The position numbers and the translations under genes are program-made. Under the pieces are notes generated by a model. It had not been told where the DNA came from and ran no database searches. It saw only the letters and a list, made by a program, of their open reading frames with translations. A stretch of 58,436 bases of DNA from Crocinitomicaceae bacterium (lineage in GTDB: Bacteria; Bacteroidota; Bacteroidia; Flavobacteriales_D; Crocinitomicaceae): the NCBI GenBank assembly GCA_024643725.1, contig JAHEMJ010000008.1:1-58436 (forward strand). The letters are read 5' to 3'. Of this stretch, positions 54,127-58,436 are shown one piece after another. Each line of letters begins with the position of its first letter. Position 1 is the stretch's first letter.

Positions 54127-55071
54127 ATGAAAAATATACTGTTTCTTATCTGTTTGTTGTCGAAAGCAGTGAGTTGGTCTCAAAATTTAATCGATAATGG
54201 TGATTTTGAATCCTATTCATCCCTTCCAACAAATGTCATGCAATCGAATTTATGTGTTGGATGGTCAAAATGCAATCAAGGTGGGGGAGGGACACCCGAT
54301 TATTTCCACACCAATGGAACTGGACTTGTTCATTTGCCGAATGCGTTTTATGCAACCATTCAACCTCATAGTGGAAATGCCATTATGGGAATCATTGCTT
54401 ACCATGGTGTTTCCACTGATTACAGAGAGTATATTGCTCATGCGTTGTCCGTGCCATTCATTGTTGGACAAACGTACGAATTGACATATTTTGTATCCAA
54501 TGGCGTGTATAATGGTAACTATGGAGGAAGTGCTTGCAACAATTTAGGTGTCGCATTTACTATGGGAGAGCCACAGCAAATTGGCACCAGTCCAATGAGT
54601 TTCATTTCCCCTCAACTTGTTGAGAATTCATTGATATATGATACCAGTTGGACCCAGTTAAATTACACTTTCGTGGCAGATTCTGCCTATGATCATATTG
54701 TCCTTGGGAATTTTCAATCGAATGCGAATACACAAATTCAAAACATCGAGAATAATTCAATTGATCTTGCCTATTATTTTGTAGATGACGTTTCCCTAGT
54801 TCGAGTAACATCCAATGTTGGACTTTCCTCTTCTGCAATGACTTACACGAATTGTTATGTTGATTTGGAGCGACAAATCGTGCATATTTCTTGTCCCAAT
54901 GGAAAGGCAAATAAGTTCATCGTGACCAATGAAATAGGTGAAAGGATCCTTGAAAAGACCATTTACCAGGATGAGGATATCGATATGGAACATTGGCCAA
55001 AGGGAATGTACTTTTATCGATTCTTGGATGAAGGCACGCTGATAGAATCAGGGAAATTTTTTCAGTTTTAA
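54127..55071 (+). CDS. Secreted jelly-roll (carbohydrate-binding-like) protein with T9SS-type C-terminus
   Basis: A 314-aa exported protein from ATG 54127 (MKNILFLICLLSKAVSWSQ). The mature start NLIDNGDFESYSSLPTN is the Bacteroidota form NLVxNxxFE, which opens carbohydrate-binding-like jelly-roll domains; GNAIMGIIAYHGVSTDYREY and VDDVSLVRV close it (about 20-225). The C-terminal ~85 residues (NCYVDLERQIVHISCPNGKA to ESGKFFQF) have the order of strands of a T9SS type A domain, but the YPNP motif is replaced. It shares a promoter type with the gene at 52991. Confidence 0.75.
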   Translation: MKNILFLICLLSKAVSWSQNLIDNGDFESYSSLPTNVMQSNLCVGWSKCNQGGGGTPDYFHTNGTGLVHLPNAFYATIQPHSGNAIMGIIAYHGVSTDYREYIAHALSVPFIVGQTYELTYFVSNGVYNGNYGGSACNNLGVAFTMGEPQQIGTSPMSFISPQLVENSLIYDTSWTQLNYTFVADSAYDHIVLGNFQSNANTQIQNIENNSIDLAYYFVDDVSLVRVTSNVGLSSSAMTYTNCYVDLERQIVHISCPNGKANKFIVTNEIGERILEKTIYQDEDIDMEHWPKGMYFYRFLDEGTLIESGKFFQF

Positions 55072-55131
55072 TTTGAAGGATATCTTTTATCGAATGTGGA
55101 TTTAAGAATAAAATCTATATCTTAGTTGGAT

Positions 55132-55875
55132 ATGGATAAACTAATCAACATCGCTAAAGTGCTAATGGCCTTTGCATTAATTCTTTTTTTTGGCCTTGTC
55201 GGTACGATGCTGCGCATACTTTCATTCGGCTTACTAACCAATTTTAATCGAACTTTTTGGATACCGTTGTTTTCTAAAATTTCGTTGAGAGCCATGGGAA
55301 TTCGATTGGAAGATCGAACAAATTTTTCGTCCATGGATACCCCCCATTTTATCACCTTTAATCACAATTCGTATTTGGATGGTTTTGTTCTCATGAGTTT
55401 GGGGCTCCGCAATATGCGCATCCTGATGAGTGAAAAAATGTTGATCTTTCTTCCGGTTTGGTTGGTGTCTTTTTCCATTGGCCTTTTGTACATTCCAATG
55501 AAACAACATCCCAAAAGAAGAATGCGCTATTTTTTAAAGGTTGAGGAATTAGTTCTTCGGGATAAAATGCACATAATGGGTTCGTCTGAAGGTGTACACC
55601 AATACGCAGATCGCATTGCTCCATTTAATCGTGGTGTATATCATATGGCTGTAAAATGTCAAATGCCTATTATTCCAATGTTCATTTATACACCCATTGA
55701 ATCTAATCCCTATGCAAATTTTCGTCCTTTTAAACGAGGAACAGTCATAATTGAAAACATGGAAACAGTGCAAACTTCGCATTGGAAAATTGAAAACCTA
55801 GACCAACATGTGGCGGACGTTCGCGCAAAATATGTTGAGCGATTTAACGAATATTATCACCTAAACACCGAATAA
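55132..55875 (+). CDS. PlsC-like lysophospholipid acyltransferase
   Basis: A 247-aa membrane-bound acyltransferase starting at ATG 55132 (a TTG at 55126 is also possible). An N-terminal TM helix (ALILFFGLVGTMLRILSFG) precedes the HX4D catalytic motif in FNHNSYLDGF (His and Asp kept). Motif III is changed: GSSEGVHQYADRIAPFNRG, where canonical enzymes have FPEGTRS and FKxG; the Glu-Gly is kept. IPMFIYTP is the usual motif IV region. The acyl acceptor may therefore not be ordinary lysophosphatidate. The aminotransferase gene starts 3 nt after its stop. Confidence 0.83.
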   Translation: MDKLINIAKVLMAFALILFFGLVGTMLRILSFGLLTNFNRTFWIPLFSKISLRAMGIRLEDRTNFSSMDTPHFITFNHNSYLDGFVLMSLGLRNMRILMSEKMLIFLPVWLVSFSIGLLYIPMKQHPKRRMRYFLKVEELVLRDKMHIMGSSEGVHQYADRIAPFNRGVYHMAVKCQMPIIPMFIYTPIESNPYANFRPFKRGTVIIENMETVQTSHWKIENLDQHVADVRAKYVERFNEYYHLNTE

Positions 55876-55878
55876 CAC

Positions 55879-57288
55879 ATGAAAACATCGGAGATATTTG
55901 CACGCGCTGCGGAAATTGCTTCTAAGCCATTACCATCGCTGAATTCAATTGCATTAAACGCCTCGATTAACGAAATAAAATCCCGAACCAAGCGTTCAGC
56001 AGAATTAACTGAACGGGCGAAAAAAGTCCTTCCAAATGGCTCGCAACATACCTTGCCATTATCTAATCCGTATCCCTTTTTTATGCAAAAAGGAAGGGGT
56101 AGTTTGTTGTTAGATGTCGATGGAAACGAATACACAGATTACATTCTTAGTGGTGGCGCCATCATTCTGGGGCACAACGACCCCGAACTTATTCAGAGCA
56201 TTCAAACGCTTCTCTCCACTAAAACCCATTTTCATGGACATTTCGATGAGCTTGAATTGGATGCTGCGGAGGCAGTCATCTCCTTTTTTCCATCCATCGA
56301 AAAGGTTCGGTTTACAGCAAGTGGAAGTGAGGCGAACAATGCAGCCATAAAAATTGCTCGAGCAGTTACTGGAAAAAAGAAATTAATCAAGTTTTTAGGA
56401 CATTACCACGGTTGGGGACATGAATACTTGATGGATGTCGAAGTGCCTGGGTCAGGAAAATTTGTAACGAATGGGATTCCAGACGAATACATGGATCAAA
56501 CCATTCTTGTTCCGCCAAACGATTTAGAAAAATTAGAGGATGTGTTTCGTGCTCATCAGGCAGATGGTGGAATTGCTGCCGTTATTATTGAGCCATATGG
56601 GGCGGAATCAGGACTTGTGCCTATTGCAGAAGGGTTCAATGAAGCAGCTTTAGAAATGGCACATCGTTACGGCGCTTTATACATCATGGATGAGGTGGTT
56701 ACTGGATTTCGATTAGGAAAAGGTGGCGCTCAACAACGCTTGGGTGTCATGCCAGATTTAACGACTTTAGGTAAAGGACTTATGAATGGATTTCCTTCCT
56801 GCGGTGCGGTTGGAGGGAAACGCGAATACATGGACGCGGCCAATGTAAGCATTCCTCACAGCTCGCCATACACCTATGTCGCCGGGACACTTTCGGGAAA
56901 TGCATTGTCCGTGGCGGCTTGTAAACATGTCGTTACAACACTAGCTACAACCAATAGGCTAAAAATAGCAGAGAAGATGGCAGAAGATGTTGTGTCCAAA
57001 TTGAATACACTTTTCACTTCCTACCAATCCGATTTCTTCGCCTACAACATTGGAAATATTTTACGCGTTGAGTTAACAGCACCACACGCAGTTCCGTTAA
57101 CTTCTCAAGAAGCTTTAATGGAGGTGGTTTCTCGACGACAAATTTTATCATCGTATTCAGCGATTGTGGCATCGACAGGTGTCCTTTCACGACATGGAAG
57201 AGATTTTGTGAGCTGCGCGCATACGGAGCAGGACAACGATCGATACGTGGCAGGATATGAGAAGTTACTTCAAAGTTTTTCCCGATGA
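55879..57288 (+). CDS. Class III PLP aminotransferase (glutamate-1-semialdehyde aminomutase-like)
   Basis: A 469-aa fold-type I PLP enzyme. Motifs: ASGSEANNAAIKIARAVTGK (phosphate cup), LGHYHGWGHEYLMD, IMDEVVTGFRLGKGG (Asp for the pyridine N) and TTLGKGLMNGFPSCGAVGG with the Schiff-base Lys. The order resembles HemL, but the protein is about 40 residues longer at the N-terminus, and the context (acyltransferase before, SDR after) does not suggest tetrapyrrole synthesis. It could transaminate a keto-lipid or a small oxo compound. Its TGA overlaps the SDR ATG (ATGA at 57285). Confidence 0.85.
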   Translation: MKTSEIFARAAEIASKPLPSLNSIALNASINEIKSRTKRSAELTERAKKVLPNGSQHTLPLSNPYPFFMQKGRGSLLLDVDGNEYTDYILSGGAIILGHNDPELIQSIQTLLSTKTHFHGHFDELELDAAEAVISFFPSIEKVRFTASGSEANNAAIKIARAVTGKKKLIKFLGHYHGWGHEYLMDVEVPGSGKFVTNGIPDEYMDQTILVPPNDLEKLEDVFRAHQADGGIAAVIIEPYGAESGLVPIAEGFNEAALEMAHRYGALYIMDEVVTGFRLGKGGAQQRLGVMPDLTTLGKGLMNGFPSCGAVGGKREYMDAANVSIPHSSPYTYVAGTLSGNALSVAACKHVVTTLATTNRLKIAEKMAEDVVSKLNTLFTSYQSDFFAYNIGNILRVELTAPHAVPLTSQEALMEVVSRRQILSSYSAIVASTGVLSRHGRDFVSCAHTEQDNDRYVAGYEKLLQSFSR

Positions 57289-58082
57289 AAGAGGCTGAAC
57301 GCATTTTGATCACAGGAATTTCCAAAGGAATTGGAAAAGCCCTGGCAGTGGACTTGGTGCAACGTGGTTATGAAGTGTATGGCACCGCGCGTCATCCTGA
57401 AAAAATAAAGGATAAAATCGAAGGAGTAACGTACATACCGTTAGACCTGAGCGATGAAGCATCGATTGTTCAATGTTTTGAATCACAACCAGACATCGAG
57501 GTGCTCATTAATAATGCCGGACAAAGTCAGATGGGACCAGCAGAAGAAATTCACAACGACAAGGTTCGTGAGATATTTGAAGTGAACTTTTTCGGCACGA
57601 TGAGTTTAACGAAAAAATATTTAGGACAGATGCGTCAACGACGAAGAGGAAAAGTGATAAACATTTGTACTTTATCCGGAACCTTTGCTATGCCATATCA
57701 ATCTACCTATGGATCTTCGAAAATTGCGTTGCGCATTTGGTCCTTATGTTTGCGCAAAGAAATGCGTCCCTTCGGAGTGCATGTCACTTCCATTGACCCA
57801 TTTTACATCAATAGTGGCATTCAGCTTGAGTATATTTGTGATGACTCATCCGAATATAAGCCCGTTTCTGATCGCGTTTACCAGCGCAGAGATCAGAATT
57901 TATCTTCGGCTGTTGGACCAGAAGATTTAGTGAGAACCGTAAATAAAATATTAAAATCTAAAGATCCCAAAGGCATGTATATTTCTGAATCCAAGGGTGT
58001 CTTTTTAAATTTCATCGCACGGTTTTTATCCGGAACCATGATCGAACGCTTAACGTGTAGAGCAGTAGGATTGAAGTATTGA
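57285..58082 (+). CDS. Short-chain dehydrogenase/reductase
   Basis: A 265-aa classical SDR. The NAD(P) motif TGISKGIGKALA is at about 10-21, with an Arg-containing region (GTARHPEK) after strand 2 that hints at NADPH. NNAGQS follows, then the catalytic Ser in NICTLSGTFAMPYQ and YGSSK (Tyr/Lys). The C-terminal part (FLNFIARFLSGTMIERLTCR) is hydrophobic and may touch the membrane. It is translationally coupled to the aminotransferase and is the last gene of the operon, followed by the hairpins at 58169 and 58304. Confidence 0.9.
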   Translation: MKEAERILITGISKGIGKALAVDLVQRGYEVYGTARHPEKIKDKIEGVTYIPLDLSDEASIVQCFESQPDIEVLINNAGQSQMGPAEEIHNDKVREIFEVNFFGTMSLTKKYLGQMRQRRRGKVINICTLSGTFAMPYQSTYGSSKIALRIWSLCLRKEMRPFGVHVTSIDPFYINSGIQLEYICDDSSEYKPVSDRVYQRRDQNLSSAVGPEDLVRTVNKILKSKDPKGMYISESKGVFLNFIARFLSGTMIERLTCRAVGLKY

Positions 58083-58168
58083 TGGGATAGGATGAAATGA
58101 CTTCACTTCCGATGTGATCAGCGGGGATTAATTTTTCACGTTTTCAGTGAATGGGGCTCATTCCAAAC

Positions 58169-58201
58169 AAAAGTCCACTTCGCTGCGCAAAGTGGATTTT
58201 T
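58169..58201 (+). terminator. Terminator hairpin 1 after the SDR operon
   Basis: AAAAGTCCACTT, 9-nt loop, AAGTGGATTTTT. The one non-Watson-Crick pair is G-U on the plus-strand RNA but A-C on the other, so it works for plus-strand transcripts. Confidence 0.7.
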
Positions 58202-58303
58202 ATGTTTTCTCCGGCTTTTGAGGTGGATTTCAAAAATATGAACGATCTTGATCCGCTGGGATTACGCTGGCGCGTATTCCCTAAAATGGGGCTCATACCA
58301 AAC

Positions 58304-58340
58304 AAAAGTCCACTTTGCTGCGCAAAGTTTGGGCTTTTTT
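58304..58340 (+). terminator. Terminator hairpin 2 in the second repeat unit
   Basis: AAAAGTCC-ACTTT, loop, AAAGT-TT-GGGCTTTTTT: a related hairpin with a 2-nt bulge and T run. A U-G wobble again favours the plus strand. Confidence 0.6.
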
Positions 58341-58382
58341 GTTTTTCCGCTTATTGAAATGAATTTCAAACGCGTTTAAAAC

Positions 58383-58418
58383 AAAAAAAGCCCACTTCTT
58401 TCGAAGTGGACTTTTGTT
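58383..58418 (-). terminator. Terminator of the minus-strand tRNA
   Basis: On the minus strand AAAAGTCCACTT, loop CGAAAG, AAGTGGGCTTTTTTT. The mismatch is a U-G wobble only in minus-strand RNA. It begins 6 nt after the tRNA end. Confidence 0.8.
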
Positions 58419-58420
58419 TG

Positions 58421-58436
58421 TGATCCCGCTGGGATT
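58421..58436 (-). tRNA. 3' end of a tRNA gene (partial, identity unknown)
   Basis: On the minus strand the edge reads AATCCCAGCGGGATCA: last bases of the T loop, T-stem strand CCCAG, acceptor strand CGGGATC and discriminator A. No CCA is encoded, as is common in Bacteroidota. The rest, including the anticodon, lies outside the window. Confidence 0.65.

Larger units (their letters stand above)
58112..58383 (+). repeat. Two diverged tandem copies of a ~135-bp unit
   Basis: Each unit has, in order, a tRNA-end-like element (TGATCAGCGGGGATT at 58115; TGATCCGCTGGGATT at 58249), a 44-bp core with only two differences (58150-58193 and 58285-58328), a hairpin, and a related AT-rich tail with TGGATTTCAAA or TGAATTTCAAA. 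The same tRNA-end element occurs intact at 58421-58436. Spacing between copies is 134-135 bp. Confidence 0.8.

Noticed and set aside
58151..58357. A 68-codon open frame in the right-end repeat region
   Set aside because: It runs through two copies of a repeat that forms terminator hairpins; the repeated peptide (GLIPNKSPL) just mirrors the DNA repeat.
1..58436. CRISPR arrays, insertion sequences, integrases or phage genes
   Set aside because: No evenly spaced short repeats with unique spacers were seen, and no product resembles a transposase, integrase or phage structural protein.

Overview
This window is chromosomal DNA from a member of the Bacteroidota, most likely Flavobacteriia. The evidence is: several secreted proteins with type IX secretion (T9SS) C-terminal sorting domains of type A (YPNP-like) and type B (gliding-associated), TonB-dependent receptors with carboxypeptidase-regulatory N-terminal domains, promoters of the Bacteroidota kind (TTTG about 19 nt before TAnnTTTG), few Shine-Dalgarno sequences, and housekeeping proteins of Bacteroidota type. 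A Fluviicola/Crocinitomicaceae-like organism would fit, but family level is a guess. No transposase, integrase, phage gene, CRISPR array or rRNA was seen. One tRNA gene is cut by the right edge.

Layout. 1-3361 (+): end of rpsR, rplI and a terminator, then cysC-cysD-cysN (sulfate activation to PAPS). 3358-10717 (-): hldD, a deoxynucleoside kinase, an exported propeller-like protein with a GH3-family ligase, an unannotated 32-aa membrane peptide, then the operon mtaB-queD-folE-BI-1 ending in a terminator. 10845-26735 (mainly +): L-2-hydroxyglutarate oxidase, guaB, two parvulin-type periplasmic chaperones with a MoxR ATPase, a His/Cys-rich mini-protein with a metal-type TonB receptor, TPR protein-ComA-WD40, and a large FG-GAP/VCBS secreted protein. 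26736-31925 (-): FAH-family hydrolase, DEDDh exonuclease, 2-oxoacid dehydrogenase E2, a GT2 glycosyltransferase fused to a WcaJ-like membrane part, and RidA. 31988-39901 (+): PabA/TrpG amidotransferase, DUF2147 protein, TonB receptor, ndk, prfC, TPR protein and an exported pirin.

39907-55071 is the accessory part. It holds lipoproteins, small exported proteins, T9SS cargo and a 1408-aa adhesin-like protein, mostly without recognisable function. Its left segment (39907-43210) lies between the real pirin 3' end and a nearly identical 169-bp copy of it. Its centre is an XRE-type regulator (47348-47656) divergent from a five-gene operon of secreted and lipid-anchored proteins. Between them is a perfect 19-bp palindrome that overlaps the likely operon promoter. 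This regulator-operator-surface-protein unit is the best candidate for an undescribed system here.

55132-58082 (+) is a tight three-gene operon (PlsC-like acyltransferase, class III PLP aminotransferase, short-chain dehydrogenase) that looks like a small pathway for an amino-lipid or related metabolite. The right end (58112-58436) holds two diverged tandem copies of a ~135-bp unit with terminator hairpins, beside the 3' end of a minus-strand tRNA. Two short genes (59 aa at 45218-45397 and 32 aa at 7445-7543) were found by reading the sequence directly. Functions are read from motifs by eye; no database search was possible.
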